Shown piece by piece: positions 24,775-33,827 of a stretch of DNA of 64,000 nt. The DNA is from Candidatus Rokuibacteriota bacterium. GTDB lineage: Bacteria; Methylomirabilota; Methylomirabilia; Rokubacteriales; CSP1-6. The translations under genes and the position numbers were made by a program. Positions within the stretch are counted from its first letter, which is position 1; each line of letters starts with the position of its first letter. The stretch covers positions 1-64,000 of the forward strand of contig QHSX01000055.1 of the NCBI GenBank assembly GCA_003221695.1, written 5' to 3'. The notes beneath the pieces were generated by a model that searched no databases, had not been told where the DNA came from, and saw nothing but the letters and a program-made list of their open reading frames with translations.

Positions 24775-25531
24775 GGGCCTCTCCCGTCTGGCGTTCGATG
24801 ACGATCTCGCCGAAGAGCTCGGTCTGCTGGGTGCGGATCCGCCCTAGGCGGACCAGCTCCAGCACGGCGAGCAAGGTGACGACGACCTCGGAGCGGCGGC
24901 CCTCGCCGCCGACGAGCGACGAGAACAGGAGCGACCAGGTGTCGCGCAGCAGCGTCAGGATCTCGGTCATCCGCTCGAGGATCGAGGGCGGGTTCGGCTC
25001 AACCTCGCGCGGTCTCGCGCGGAGCTGTTCGTCGATCAGTCGCCGGACCGCCCGCTCGAGCAGGTGAACCGAGAGGTCCTCGAGCGGGACCTCTTCCGGG
25101 GGCGGCAGGGCGCCCGCCGGGCGGCCCCAGAGGAGCGCCTGCTCGGCTTCCCGCGCGCCGAGCCACGCGCCGAGCGTCTTCACGTGCGCGTACGCGCGCA
25201 GCCGCTCCTCGAGCTCGAGCCGGAGGGCCTCGCCCTCCTCGTCCAGCACCTCGGCGTCGTCCGGGTCGGGCGGCACGAGCAGCTTCGACTTGAGGTAGAT
25301 GAGCGTCGCGGCCATGACCAGATACGCGCCGGCGGTCTCGAGGTCGCGGAACTCGATCGCCTCGAGATGCGCGACGTACTGGTCGGTGATCGTGCGGACC
25401 GGCAGCCGCGCCAGGTCGATCTCGTTGGTACGACAGAGGTGCAGCAGCAGGTCGAACGGGCCCTCGAAGTCGCCCACGCGGAGCGTGAGATCCCGGGAGG
25501 TCTCGAGCGCGTTCGGCGCGTCTGCCGTCAT
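24758..25531 (-). CDS. scpA: Segregation and condensation protein A (kleisin)
   Basis: Kleisin subunit linking SMC heads in bacterial condensin. The N-terminal family segment VGDFEGPFDLLLHLC is near residues 19-33 and YLVMAATLIYLKSKLLVP near 72-89; the C-terminal winged helix includes VVTLLAVLELVRLGRI. The length is 257 residues from the ATG at 25531, which overlaps the trpS stop (ATGA). The longer in-frame extension within trpS is shadow sequence. It is coupled to scpB by a 17-base overlap. Confidence 0.95.
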   Translation of the reverse strand: MTADAPNALETSRDLTLRVGDFEGPFDLLLHLCRTNEIDLARLPVRTITDQYVAHLEAIEFRDLETAGAYLVMAATLIYLKSKLLVPPDPDDAEVLDEEGEALRLELEERLRAYAHVKTLGAWLGAREAEQALLWGRPAGALPPPEEVPLEDLSVHLLERAVRRLIDEQLRARPREVEPNPPSILERMTEILTLLRDTWSLLFSSLVGGEGRRSEVVVTLLAVLELVRLGRIRTQQTELFGEIVIERQTGEAHAGSN

Positions 25532-26517
25532 GGCGTCAGGCTCACCGCCGCACGGACCTCCGCCATGGTCGCCTGCGCCACCGTCCGGGCCCGCCGGGAG
25601 CCCTCGCGCAGGATATCCACGATCACGTCCGGTCGCTCGGCAAACTTCTGGCGGCGCTCGCGGATCGCGTCGAGCTTCGGCACCAGGTGGTGGAGCAACA
25701 CATCCTTGCAGTCGAGACAGCCGATCCCCGCCGTGCGGCAGCCCGTCGCGCAGGCCTCTCGCTCGGCGGCGGGCGTGAAGATCTTGTGGAGATCGAACAC
25801 GGGACACACCTCAGGGTTGCCGGGATCGCTCCGGCGCTTGCGCGCCGGATCGGTCACCATGGGCTTGACCTTCCGGAGGACGACGTCCGGCGGGTCCGAG
25901 AGGTAGATCGCGTTGTCGTAGGACTTCGACATCTTGCGCCCGTCGGTCCCCGGCACCTTGGGGATCAGGGTGAGCTTGGCGTCGGGCTCGGGGAACACGG
26001 GCCTGAACGCGTTGTTGAAGCGTCGCGCGACCTCACGCGTCAGCTCGACGTGCGGCACCTGGTCGACGCCGACTGGCACCCAGCGGGGCTTGTACATGAG
26101 GATGTCGGCCGCCTGGAGCAGCGGGTAGCCCAGGAGCCCATAGGACGGCGACGTGATCCCTTGCTGCTCGATCCGCTCCTTGTACGTCGGCACGCGCTCG
26201 AGCCAGCCGACCGGGGTGACCATCGAGAAGAGCAGATGGAGCTCGGCGTGCTCGGGTACCTCGGACTGGATGAAGAGCGTCGAGCGCTGCGGGTCGAGGC
26301 CCGCCCCGAGCCAGTCCGCCAGCATCTCCACCGTGTCACCGGGGACCGTGGAGGTATCGGTGTCGTCGGTGAGGGCGTGCCAGTTCGCGACGAAGTAGTA
26401 GCAGTCGTACGCGTCCTGGAGCTTCACCCAGTTGTCGAGCGCCCCGAGGTAGTTCCCCAGGTGGACCTTCCCGCTCGGCCGCATCCCCGACAGCACACGC
26501 TCCCTCGGCTCCGCCAT
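25528..26517 (-). CDS. trpS: Tryptophanyl-tRNA synthetase
   Basis: Class I aminoacyl-tRNA synthetase charging tRNA-Trp. The HIGH-type signature is SGKVHLGNYLG near residues 14-24 and the KMSKS loop is GRKMSKSYDNAI near 192. The protein is 329 residues. The ATG at 26517 shares one base with the upstream glycosyltransferase stop; a 62-residue in-frame extension is shadow sequence. Its position between LPS genes and scpAB is a housekeeping insertion into a coupled operon; trpS next to scpA is found in other genomes. Confidence 0.96.
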   Translation of the reverse strand: MAEPRERVLSGMRPSGKVHLGNYLGALDNWVKLQDAYDCYYFVANWHALTDDTDTSTVPGDTVEMLADWLGAGLDPQRSTLFIQSEVPEHAELHLLFSMVTPVGWLERVPTYKERIEQQGITSPSYGLLGYPLLQAADILMYKPRWVPVGVDQVPHVELTREVARRFNNAFRPVFPEPDAKLTLIPKVPGTDGRKMSKSYDNAIYLSDPPDVVLRKVKPMVTDPARKRRSDPGNPEVCPVFDLHKIFTPAAEREACATGCRTAGIGCLDCKDVLLHHLVPKLDAIRERRQKFAERPDVIVDILREGSRRARTVAQATMAEVRAAVSLTP

Positions 26518-27263
26518 CAACCCCTCGCTCTCTCCCAGGCCTTCGCAGAACGGATGAACACATAGTACGCGTAGAGGGAGGCCAGAAGGAAGCCTCGCCA
26601 GCCGTCGAGGAAGCCGGCACGGACCACGTACATCCCGAGAAACCTGCCCGCGGGCCTCCACACGAGGTCGGAGAGTCGGGCCGGCCGACCGCTCCGGATC
26701 CACGCCTCGGCGGCCAGCGTCGAGTACCGGTCGGCGCGCGCCAGGAAGTCGGCCACGCCGCGATAGCTTCGGTGGACGAGCGGCGTCCCGAGCCGCCCGA
26801 CGGTCCCGGTCACCGCCACCGACTCGTGAACGGCGTGGTCCACGAACCGGCCCCGGCCGCGCCGGAAGAGGCGGAGCTGCCAGTCAGGGTAGAGGCCGCC
26901 GTGGCGGACCCAGCGCCCCCAGAAGATGTTCTGCCGTGGCACGAGGTAGCCGTCCGCGCTCGCACTTCCGCTCCCGAGCACCGCCTCGATCTGTTCTCGG
27001 AGCTCCGACGAGACCTCCTCGTCTGCGTCCACGGAGAGGACCCAGTCGCCGGTCGCCTGCTCGAGGGCGAAGTTCTTCTGGTCGGGGAACCCTGGCCACG
27101 GCCGGACCCAGACGCGATCGGTGAACTCGCGCGCGATCTGGACCGTTTTATCACTCGACTCGGCGTCCACCACGACGAGCTCATCGGCCCAGGCCACGCT
27201 CTCCAGACAGGCGCGCAGCCGTTCTTCCTCGTTGAACGTGATGACGACCGCCGAGACGCTCAC
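26517..27263 (-). CDS. Family 2 glycosyltransferase, LPS core type (WaaE/KdtX-like)
   Basis: Transfers a sugar from a nucleotide donor, probably to the LPS inner core. The GT2 fold is evident: VVITFNEEERLRACLESV (residues 6-23), donor-site DAESSDKTV near 36-44 and the DXD-like motif SVDADEEV near 92. The protein has 248 residues, ending in a hydrophobic C-terminal segment. The WaaE-like family usually adds a glucose to a heptose. The GTG start overlaps the waaC stop (GTGA). Acceptor and linkage are inferred from context only. Confidence 0.85.
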   Translation of the reverse strand: MSVSAVVITFNEEERLRACLESVAWADELVVVDAESSDKTVQIAREFTDRVWVRPWPGFPDQKNFALEQATGDWVLSVDADEEVSSELREQIEAVLGSGSASADGYLVPRQNIFWGRWVRHGGLYPDWQLRLFRRGRGRFVDHAVHESVAVTGTVGRLGTPLVHRSYRGVADFLARADRYSTLAAEAWIRSGRPARLSDLVWRPAGRFLGMYVVRAGFLDGWRGFLLASLYAYYVFIRSAKAWERARG

Positions 27264-28378
27264 TGTACAGGGGGCCGCGGGGCCGGCGCGATCGGCGGGT
27301 GGCCTGAGACCAGGCGCGACCCGGCTCCGTCCTCCATGTCGCTTCCCACTCCCTGCGGGGGCCGAGAGGCCGGCGCCGTCTCGAGTGCCGCGACGACGCG
27401 CGCCAGCACCGCCTCCACGCCGATGCCGGCGAGCGTGCCGTCGGGGCTCTGAAGCGCCCCGTGCACCTGCCCCCAGGGGCCGTTGCGCTCGGCGGCGGTC
27501 GGTCCGTAGAGCCCGACACATTGGACGCCAAGGGCGGCCGCGAGGTGAAGCGGCCCCGTATCGCCCCCGACAACGACCGCCGCCCGCCGGAGCAGCGCGA
27601 TGAGCTCCTCGATCGTGCTCGCCGGTGCGAGCTCCATCGGGCCTCCGCGCGCCGAGTCCACGATCGCCTTCGCGGTCTCGTGCTCCCCAGGGCCCCAGCT
27701 GACGAGCACCGCCGCGCCGGTCTCCGCGGTGAGGCGCGTGGCGAGAGCGATGAAGCGATCGGCGGGCCAGCGCTTGTCGGCCCGCCCGGCGCCCGGGAGG
27801 AGGACGACCAGTCGGCCGCGGGGCTCTACGCCCCAGCCCACGAAGAAGGCGTGGACCCGCGCCTCGGCCGCCGCGTCTCTCGGCAGCGGGAACTCGATCG
27901 CGGCGGGCCGCACCCCGAGCGGCTCGAGCAGCGCGAGGTACTGCTCGATCACGTGGCGCGCGGTCGCGGGAGGCGTCACGCGCCGGTTCGTAAAGAGCGC
28001 GCTGAACTCGCGGCAGAGCCCGGCGGCGAAGCCGATCCGGAGCGGCGCGCGCGTCGCGGCCGTCAAGAGGCCGCTCTTCAGGAGCCCTTGCAGGTCGAGG
28101 GCGACGTCGAAGCGCGCCGCGCGAAGAGCCCGCGCCAGCTCGCTGAGGGCGCCGCCTGCGGTCGCGAGGTCCACGGGGGTGAGGGCCCGGCGCCAGCCCC
28201 GAGTGTCCACCGGCACGACCGCGTCGAGCACTCCGTTGCCCGTGAGCAGCGCCGCCTCGCGGCGCTCCACGATCCAGGCGAGGTGGGCGCGAGGCAGACG
28301 CGCGCGAAGCGCCGCCGCGACCGGAAGCGCGTGGACGACGTCGCCGAGCGAGGAGAGCTTCACGAGCGCGATGTTCAT
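27260..28378 (-). CDS. waaC: LPS heptosyltransferase I
   Basis: GT9 enzyme that adds the first L-glycero-D-manno-heptose to Kdo of the inner core. It starts [20 protein letters not shown], the WaaC form of the family N-terminus. The acidic catalytic segment corresponds to the [12 protein letters not shown] region, and the donor site has [27 protein letters not shown] near 270-296. The 372-residue protein ends in a short Pro-rich tail. It is coupled to rfaE2 upstream and the GT2 gene downstream by four-base overlaps. Confidence 0.93.
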   Translation of the reverse strand: MNIALVKLSSLGDVVHALPVAAALRARLPRAHLAWIVERREAALLTGNGVLDAVVPVDTRGWRRALTPVDLATAGGALSELARALRAARFDVALDLQGLLKSGLLTAATRAPLRIGFAAGLCREFSALFTNRRVTPPATARHVIEQYLALLEPLGVRPAAIEFPLPRDAAAEARVHAFFVGWGVEPRGRLVVLLPGAGRADKRWPADRFIALATRLTAETGAAVLVSWGPGEHETAKAIVDSARGGPMELAPASTIEELIALLRRAAVVVGGDTGPLHLAAALGVQCVGLYGPTAAERNGPWGQVHGALQSPDGTLAGIGVEAVLARVVAALETAPASRPPQGVGSDMEDGAGSRLVSGHPPIAPAPRPPVQ

Positions 28379-28839
28379 CGGAAGCGCTCGACGATGCGTG
28401 AGATCAAGCCCTGCGTGGAGTGATCCTTCGCGTCGCCGACGACGGCCACCTTTCCGCCCACCGCCCGCACCGTCGCGACCTCGGGCACCGACTCGGCCGT
28501 GTAGTCCGTCCCCTTGGCGTGGACGTGCGGCTTGAGCGAGGCGACGAGCCGGTCGGCCGTGTCATCGTCGAAGACGACGACGTGGTCGACGTCGCGGAGC
28601 GACGCCACGAGCTCGGCGCGCTCCAGGGCGGGCATGAGCGGGCGCCCCGGCCCCTTCAGGCGCGCCACCGCGGCGTCCGAGTTGATCCCGACGAAGAGCA
28701 CGTCGCCGAGGCGCCGGGCCGCGCGCAGGTAGCGGACGTGGCCGACGTGCAGGAGGTCGAAGCACCCGTTCGCGAGGACGATGCGTCGCCCCTCCGCCCG
28801 GAGTCGCGCGGCGAGGGTGGCCGCTTCGTCGAGGGTCAT
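28375..28839 (-). CDS. rfaE2: D-glycero-beta-D-manno-heptose 1-phosphate adenylyltransferase
   Basis: Makes ADP-D-glycero-beta-D-manno-heptose from the 1-phosphate. It is a 154-residue stand-alone version of the C-terminal half of E. coli HldE. The nucleotidyltransferase HxGH motif is in [16 protein letters not shown] near residues 23-38 and [11 protein letters not shown] is near 115. The ATG at 28839 is used because the ORF before it extends into low-complexity sequence. It lies between rfaE1 and waaC. Confidence 0.94.
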   Translation of the reverse strand: MTLDEAATLAARLRAEGRRIVLANGCFDLLHVGHVRYLRAARRLGDVLFVGINSDAAVARLKGPGRPLMPALERAELVASLRDVDHVVVFDDDTADRLVASLKPHVHAKGTDYTAESVPEVATVRAVGGKVAVVGDAKDHSTQGLISRIVERFR

Positions 28840-28849
28840 GCCGGGCCCG

Positions 28850-29860
28850 TCACGGCCCCGCGTCGAGGCCGAGCGCGCCCCGCAACTCCGGGTGCGAGAT
28901 CGTGGCGGTGCCACGCTTCATCACGACGATCCCACCCGCGACGTTCGCGAGCGCCGCGGCCTCGGCGGGCGCGGCGCGGCAGGCCAGCGCGAGCGTAAAG
29001 GTGCTGATAACGGTGTCACCCGCGCCGGTGACGTCGGCGATCTCGTCGGTGCCGTGGATCGGGATGAAGGTCGTGGCGCCGTCCCGCTCGAAGAGCGCCA
29101 TCCCGCGGCTGCCCCGCGTGACGAGGAGCATTCGCGCGTCGAGCCGCTCGAGCAGCTGGCGCCCCGCCTTCTCGACGGCCAGCTCGTCGTCGACGGGCAT
29201 GCCGGTGAGCTCGGCGAGCTCCGCCTCGTTGGGCGTGGCCGCCGTGGTGGACGTGAAGCGCGGGAGCTGATAGCGACTGTCGACCGTGACGATCGCGTTC
29301 GCGCGGCGGGCGATGGTCTTGACGCGCTCGAAGACGCGCGGCGTGACCGTCCCGTAGCCGTAGTCCGAGACGAGGATCGCATCGACGCGCGCCGCGAGCG
29401 TTGTGAGCCGGCTCAGGAGCGCGTCCTCGGTCGTCGGCATGAGGTCGCCGGCGGGCTCGCGGTCGAGGCGGACCACCTGCTGGCGCGTCGCCTGGTAGCC
29501 CCCGGCCATGATCCGCGTCTTCACGGGGGTCATGCGACCCGCCTCCGTCACGAGGCCGTCGGTCGGGATACTGGTGGCGCGGAACAGCGCGAGCAGTTCC
29601 TCACCCGCGCCGTCGCGCCCGATCACACCGATCGGGATCACCCGCGCGCCGAGCGCATGCACGTTGTGCGCCGCGTTCGCCGCACCGCCCAAACGCACCT
29701 CGCGCTCGGAAAATCGGAGGATCAGGACCGGCGCCTCGCGCGAGATCCGGGTGGGCTTGCCGAAGAGATACTCGTCGGCGATGAGGTCGCCGATGACGAC
29801 GACCGTGCGCGCGCCAAAGGCGGCGACCGTGTCGCGCATCCCGCGCGTGACCCCGCTCAC
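28850..29860 (-). CDS. rfaE1: D-glycero-beta-D-manno-heptose-7-phosphate kinase
   Basis: PfkB-family sugar kinase producing heptose 1,7-bisphosphate, equal to the N-terminal half of E. coli HldE. The signatures [21 protein letters not shown] (residues near 24-44), [17 protein letters not shown] and [17 protein letters not shown] (about 275-291, with the catalytic Asp) are present. It has about 336 residues from the GTG that overlaps the gmhB stop. The split of kinase and adenylyltransferase into separate genes is common outside Gammaproteobacteria. Confidence 0.94.
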   Translation of the reverse strand: MSGVTRGMRDTVAAFGARTVVVIGDLIADEYLFGKPTRISREAPVLILRFSEREVRLGGAANAAHNVHALGARVIPIGVIGRDGAGEELLALFRATSIPTDGLVTEAGRMTPVKTRIMAGGYQATRQQVVRLDREPAGDLMPTTEDALLSRLTTLAARVDAILVSDYGYGTVTPRVFERVKTIARRANAIVTVDSRYQLPRFTSTTAATPNEAELAELTGMPVDDELAVEKAGRQLLERLDARMLLVTRGSRGMALFERDGATTFIPIHGTDEIADVTGAGDTVISTFTLALACRAAPAEAAALANVAGGIVVMKRGTATISHPELRGALGLDAGP

Positions 29861-30438
29861 GCGGAGCACCTCGAGAGCACCCAGTCGACGGCGTCGAAGA
29901 GATCACTGGCCACGTGATCGGGAGGGACCGGGAAGGTCGTGCGCCGGTGCTCCCACTCGCCGAGTCCGTACCCGGTCAGGACGAGCACGCTCCGCGCTCC
30001 GACGGCGCGCGCCGTCACGAGGTCCGACGGCTTGTCGCCGACCAGCGTGGCTTGCGCGAGGTCGAGCCCGTGGTCGGCGGCGGCGCGGTAGAGGAGTCCG
30101 GGCTTGGGCTTGCGACAGTCACAAACCGTCCGGTACGGGGGCGCGCCCTCGGTCGGATGGTGCGGGCACACGTAGACGCCGTCCAGGTACGCGCCTTCGT
30201 CCTTGAGCATGAGGACGAGCGCCGAGTTCACCGCCGCCAAAACCTCCGCGGAGAAATATCCGCGCGCCACGCCCGCCTGGTTGGTCACCACGACGGCCGC
30301 GATACCGGCCTGGTTCAGGCGGCGAATCGCCGCCGCGGATCGGGGCAGAAGTCGCAACCGACTGGGATGGTTGACGTAGCCCACTTCCTCCGTGAGCGTC
30401 CCGTCACGATCTATGAAGACCGCGGGGCGCGAACCCAC
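29857..30438 (-). CDS. gmhB: D-glycero-D-manno-heptose 1,7-bisphosphate 7-phosphatase
   Basis: HAD-family phosphatase acting between RfaE1 and RfaE2 in ADP-heptose synthesis. The catalytic motif is VFIDRDGTLTEEVGYV (residues 7-22), motif II VVVTNQAGVARG near 52-63 and the zinc-binding loop has CPHHPTEGAPPYRTVCDCRKP. There are 193 residues from the GTG at 30438, which is the first plausible start after the glycosyltransferase stop at 30470; the 31-base gap is the largest in this superoperon. The start is moderately certain. Confidence 0.92.
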   Translation of the reverse strand: MGSRPAVFIDRDGTLTEEVGYVNHPSRLRLLPRSAAAIRRLNQAGIAAVVVTNQAGVARGYFSAEVLAAVNSALVLMLKDEGAYLDGVYVCPHHPTEGAPPYRTVCDCRKPKPGLLYRAAADHGLDLAQATLVGDKPSDLVTARAVGARSVLVLTGYGLGEWEHRRTTFPVPPDHVASDLFDAVDWVLSRCSA

Positions 30439-30469
30439 AGGGCGAGTGTAAGTCGCATGCCCATATTTC

Positions 30470-31579
30470 TCAAGAAAAATCGGACGTTGCGGCTGTGATT
30501 CGCCGATAGACCCGCTGGAATCCGGCCACCTGCGCCGTGAAGGTGAAGGGCTCCGCGGCGCGGCGCGCGGCCGCCGCGAGCTCGGCGGGGTTCTTCTCAC
30601 GGAGGCGCCCGAGGGCCGTCGCCACGGCGCCGGCGTCGCGCGGATCCACCACAGCCCCGCCGCCGCCGTCGACGATCACCTCCGCGCCGCCGGCCGCAGC
30701 GCTCGCGACGACCGGGACTCCCGAGGCGAGCGCCTCCAGGTGGACGTTGCCGAACGGCTCGTACCGGCTCGGCAGGACGACGACGTCCGCGGCGGCGTAC
30801 CAGCGCTCGATGTCCGGCCGCGGACCGAGCCATGCGATGCGACGGTCCACGCCGAGGCGGGTGGCGCGGTCCCGAAACGGCTGCGTGGAGCCCTTCCCGA
30901 CGACGACGAGGCGGCTCGAGCGGTCCGCGAGGGCGGCGAACGCGTCGATCGCGGTGGCGAGCCCCTTGCGCTCGAAGCCACTCCCGACGAAGAGCAGGGT
31001 CCACGCGTCGGCGGCCACTCCGATCTCGGCGCGGGCGCCGCGCCGCTCGACGTGACGGTTCCGCGGGTGGAAGCGCTCGAGGTCCACGCCGTTGTAGACG
31101 ACCGAGAGGCGGTCGCGCGCGACGCCGTAGAGGGCCGCGATCTCCGTGGCGCCACTCCGCGAGATCGCGATGATGTGCGGGGTCGTCGCGAACACGCGCC
31201 GCTCGAGCCCGAGCACGACGCGGTGGAACAGCGAGCGTCGGCGCGGCGCGCCCATGCTCTCGAGGTAGGCGCGATGGCAGCCCTCCCCCGCCCGGTAGAT
31301 GTCCTGGCGGAGCGTGCGCTCGTGGGTCTGCACGACGTCCCAGCGACCGCGGGAGACGACGACCCGCGCGAGCGCGGCCGTGGCGAGGACGCGGAGCGCC
31401 GAGGGGAGCGGCGGGAGCGGGAGCACGTGACGTGCGACGCCCGCCATCGGTCGCTGGCCCGGCGGACTCAGGACGTGGACGTCGTAGCCGTGCTCGGCGA
31501 GCGCCTGGACGAGGCCGGCCGTCGCCTGCTCGACGCCGCCGTGGAAGACGAAGGGGCGCGCGATGATCAGGATTTTCAC
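30470..31579 (-). CDS. Family 4 glycosyltransferase, WaaG-like
   Basis: Retaining GT-B glycosyltransferase of 369 residues, probably acting on the LPS core. The N-terminus KILIIARPFVFHGGVEQATAG has the acceptor-side glycine loop. The donor-side E(x7)E motif is in SRYEPFGNVHLEALASG near 285-300. The segment HERTLRQDIYRAGEGCHRAYL near 92 resembles WaaG/RfaG-type core transferases. It starts with GTG in a GTGA overlap with the upstream glycosyltransferase and lies just before gmhB. Donor sugar is not determined. Confidence 0.83.
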   Translation of the reverse strand: MKILIIARPFVFHGGVEQATAGLVQALAEHGYDVHVLSPPGQRPMAGVARHVLPLPPLPSALRVLATAALARVVVSRGRWDVVQTHERTLRQDIYRAGEGCHRAYLESMGAPRRRSLFHRVVLGLERRVFATTPHIIAISRSGATEIAALYGVARDRLSVVYNGVDLERFHPRNRHVERRGARAEIGVAADAWTLLFVGSGFERKGLATAIDAFAALADRSSRLVVVGKGSTQPFRDRATRLGVDRRIAWLGPRPDIERWYAAADVVVLPSRYEPFGNVHLEALASGVPVVASAAAGGAEVIVDGGGGAVVDPRDAGAVATALGRLREKNPAELAAAARRAAEPFTFTAQVAGFQRVYRRITAATSDFS

Positions 31580-32712
31580 TGTAACGGAAGGTGCGACCCG
31601 GCGAGGCGCTCGACCAGCGGGAACAGCACGGCCCGGGCGGCGCGGAAGCTGTACCGCTCGTCGCAGCGCCGGCGGGCCCTCGCACCGAGTTCGCGCGCCT
31701 CCTCCGGGCCCTCGAGCAGGCGCCGGATCGCCGCCGCGAGCCCTCGCGAGTCCCCCGGCGTCACGACGAGGCCGCAACCGTCGAGGATCTCGGGGATCAT
31801 CGAGACCGCGGTCGAGACGATCGGGCGGCCGAGCGCCATCGCGTCGAAGAGCTTCGCAGGCACCTGGCCCACCGTGTCCGTCGTGGCGCGCTGGGGCACC
31901 GCCACGACGTCGGCAGCGACGAGGTAGCGCGGGACGTCGTCGAATGGAATCTCGCCGAACACCCGCACGTGCGGCAGCGCCGCCCAACGCCGTGCCGGCG
32001 GACGCGTGCGGTCCGCACCGACGAGCGCGAGGACGACGCCGGGCCCGAGGAGACCCACGGCCTCGACGAGATCGTCCACGCCCTTGTAGGCCCGCGGCGT
32101 GCCGAGGAACATGACGACCTTCTCCCGGGCGAAGCCGAGCGCCGCTCGCGCCCGTGACGGATCGTAGCGCGCCGGGTCCCAGGCGTCGGTGTCGCGCGCG
32201 TGCGGGAGCAGGACGCCACCGAAGCGCTCGGCGAGGAACCGCGATGCGGTCGTGAGCGCGTCGGCGCGTCGGACGAGGCGCTCGGTCGCCCACGTCCACG
32301 CGAGCCCGTTGGGGTCGCCGAGGTCGAGCGCCCGGCCGACCCTGCCCCAGAACCCCGAGCGATACAAGAACCCGAGCTCCCAGTCGTCGATGTCGAGGAC
32401 CAGCGGGCGCCGTCGCCGCGCCCGCGCGAGCAGGCCGAGACCGTAGCTCGTCGGGCGCGGCTTGGACGCGACGATGAGGTCACCGTCGATCAGCGCGAGG
32501 AGCGCGGGCAGGCGTCGAAGGAACCCCGGATACTTTCGCGTCCGCACCGCGCGGTACCGGACGCTGGACCCCGCGGCGGGCATCCAGAGCGCCGGACCGA
32601 ACTGGGGGCCGACCACCTCGACGTCCCAGCGCGCGGCCAAGAGACGCGCGAGCAGATCGGCACGGCCGGCGGCGTTGTCCGAGAGGTCGAAGGCGACGAC
32701 CGAGATCTTCAC
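31576..32712 (-). CDS. Family 4-like glycosyltransferase
   Basis: GT-B glycosyltransferase-like protein of 378 residues, second from the end in a row of four. Recognisable parts are the C-terminal donor domain KVVMFLGTPRAYKGVDDLVE, VVAVPQRATTDTVGQVPAK and LFDAMALGRPIVSTAVSMI. The first acid of the usual E(x7)E motif is not present in that form (TVGQVPAKLFDAMA). The N-terminal domain contains LVLDIDDWELGF. It starts with GTG overlapping the next glycosyltransferase stop. The role in LPS core or O-chain assembly is inferred from neighbours only. Confidence 0.75.
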   Translation of the reverse strand: MKISVVAFDLSDNAAGRADLLARLLAARWDVEVVGPQFGPALWMPAAGSSVRYRAVRTRKYPGFLRRLPALLALIDGDLIVASKPRPTSYGLGLLARARRRRPLVLDIDDWELGFLYRSGFWGRVGRALDLGDPNGLAWTWATERLVRRADALTTASRFLAERFGGVLLPHARDTDAWDPARYDPSRARAALGFAREKVVMFLGTPRAYKGVDDLVEAVGLLGPGVVLALVGADRTRPPARRWAALPHVRVFGEIPFDDVPRYLVAADVVAVPQRATTDTVGQVPAKLFDAMALGRPIVSTAVSMIPEILDGCGLVVTPGDSRGLAAAIRRLLEGPEEARELGARARRRCDERYSFRAARAVLFPLVERLAGSHLPLQ

Positions 32713-33827
32713 GCTGCCGTGAGGAGACGTGCGTAGCCGGCCTCGAGTGCGGCCGCGAGCCGCGCGCCCGAGTAGCGGCTCTCGACCAGCGCCCGTCCCG
32801 CACGGCCCAGTCGCTCCCGCGCGGCGGGCTCCTCGAGCAAGCGCGCGATCGCGTCGGCGAGGGCCGCGGCATCGCCGGCGGGCACGAGCGCGGCGTCCCC
32901 GCCGTCGGTCAGCACCTCGGGCACGACGCCCACACGCGATGCGATCAGCGGCCGGCCAGCGGCCAGGCACTCGAAGACGACGCGCGACATGCCGTCCGAC
33001 TCGAGCGGGACGTACAGGACGACGTCGAGCGCGGCGAGGACCCGGGGCAGGTCGTCTACGAATCCTGAGACGGTGATCTGGGCGTCGAGGCCGGCGGTCC
33101 GGATCGCCTCGCGGATCGAGGACTCCATCACCCCGCGTCCGACGAACACGAAGCGTGGGGCGCGGCCGGTGGCCAGCAGGCGCCCGGCAGCCTCGATCAC
33201 CACGGTGTGGCCCTTCATCACCCGGAGCCCGCCGACCATGCCGACGAGCGGGCGGTCGGGCTCGCTCCCGAGCCGACGCCGGACGGCGGGATCCGCCGCG
33301 AGCGGCCGGAACGCCTCGACGTCCGCGCCGCCCGGGAGCGTCGTGACGCGCTCGGGCTGGAGGAGCCCCGAGGCGATGTACTGGCCGCGGATCGCCTCGG
33401 TCACCGTGACGACCCACGCGGTCGCCCGTCGGTAGAGCCAGCGGTTGGCCGCGTGCGGCCGCACGGCCTGCGCGATGTGGCGCGTGCGGACGATCGGGCG
33501 CGACGTCCGGCTGAGGCGGTTGGCGGCGGCGGCGAGCCAGTGCTCCTTCGAGCGATGGACGTGGACGATGTCGGTCTCCGCAAGCTTCGCCACGACCCGG
33601 CGCACGTCGCCCGCGTCGGCGCCCGGCGCGACCCCGCTCGCGAACGCGAACGTCTCGATCCGCCGGACTCCCAGGGACCGGGCCTGCGTGATCACCCGCG
33701 CCTCGCTTCCGGCGCGGCACCCGAGCGTCACCTGGTGGCCGCGACGCTCGAGCTCGTGGCTCACCCGCGCCGCCCAGTACGCGTCGGACGACCAGCCGCG
33801 GCAGGAGACGAGCTGGAGGATCCTCAC
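32709..33827 (-). CDS. Family 4 glycosyltransferase
   Basis: GT-B glycosyltransferase of 372 residues. The N-terminus RILQLVSCRGWSSDAYWAAR and the segment DIVHVHRSKEHWLAAAANRL closely parallel the next gene (33824-34930), suggesting a tandem duplication. The donor domain has GMVGGLRVMKGHTVVIEA and a D(x7)E version of the catalytic pair in SDGMSRVVFECLAAGRP. The GTG start forms a GTGA overlap. Substrates are unknown; a core or O-antigen role is inferred from the operon. Confidence 0.8.
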   Translation of the reverse strand: MRILQLVSCRGWSSDAYWAARVSHELERRGHQVTLGCRAGSEARVITQARSLGVRRIETFAFASGVAPGADAGDVRRVVAKLAETDIVHVHRSKEHWLAAAANRLSRTSRPIVRTRHIAQAVRPHAANRWLYRRATAWVVTVTEAIRGQYIASGLLQPERVTTLPGGADVEAFRPLAADPAVRRRLGSEPDRPLVGMVGGLRVMKGHTVVIEAAGRLLATGRAPRFVFVGRGVMESSIREAIRTAGLDAQITVSGFVDDLPRVLAALDVVLYVPLESDGMSRVVFECLAAGRPLIASRVGVVPEVLTDGGDAALVPAGDAAALADAIARLLEEPAARERLGRAGRALVESRYSGARLAAALEAGYARLLTAA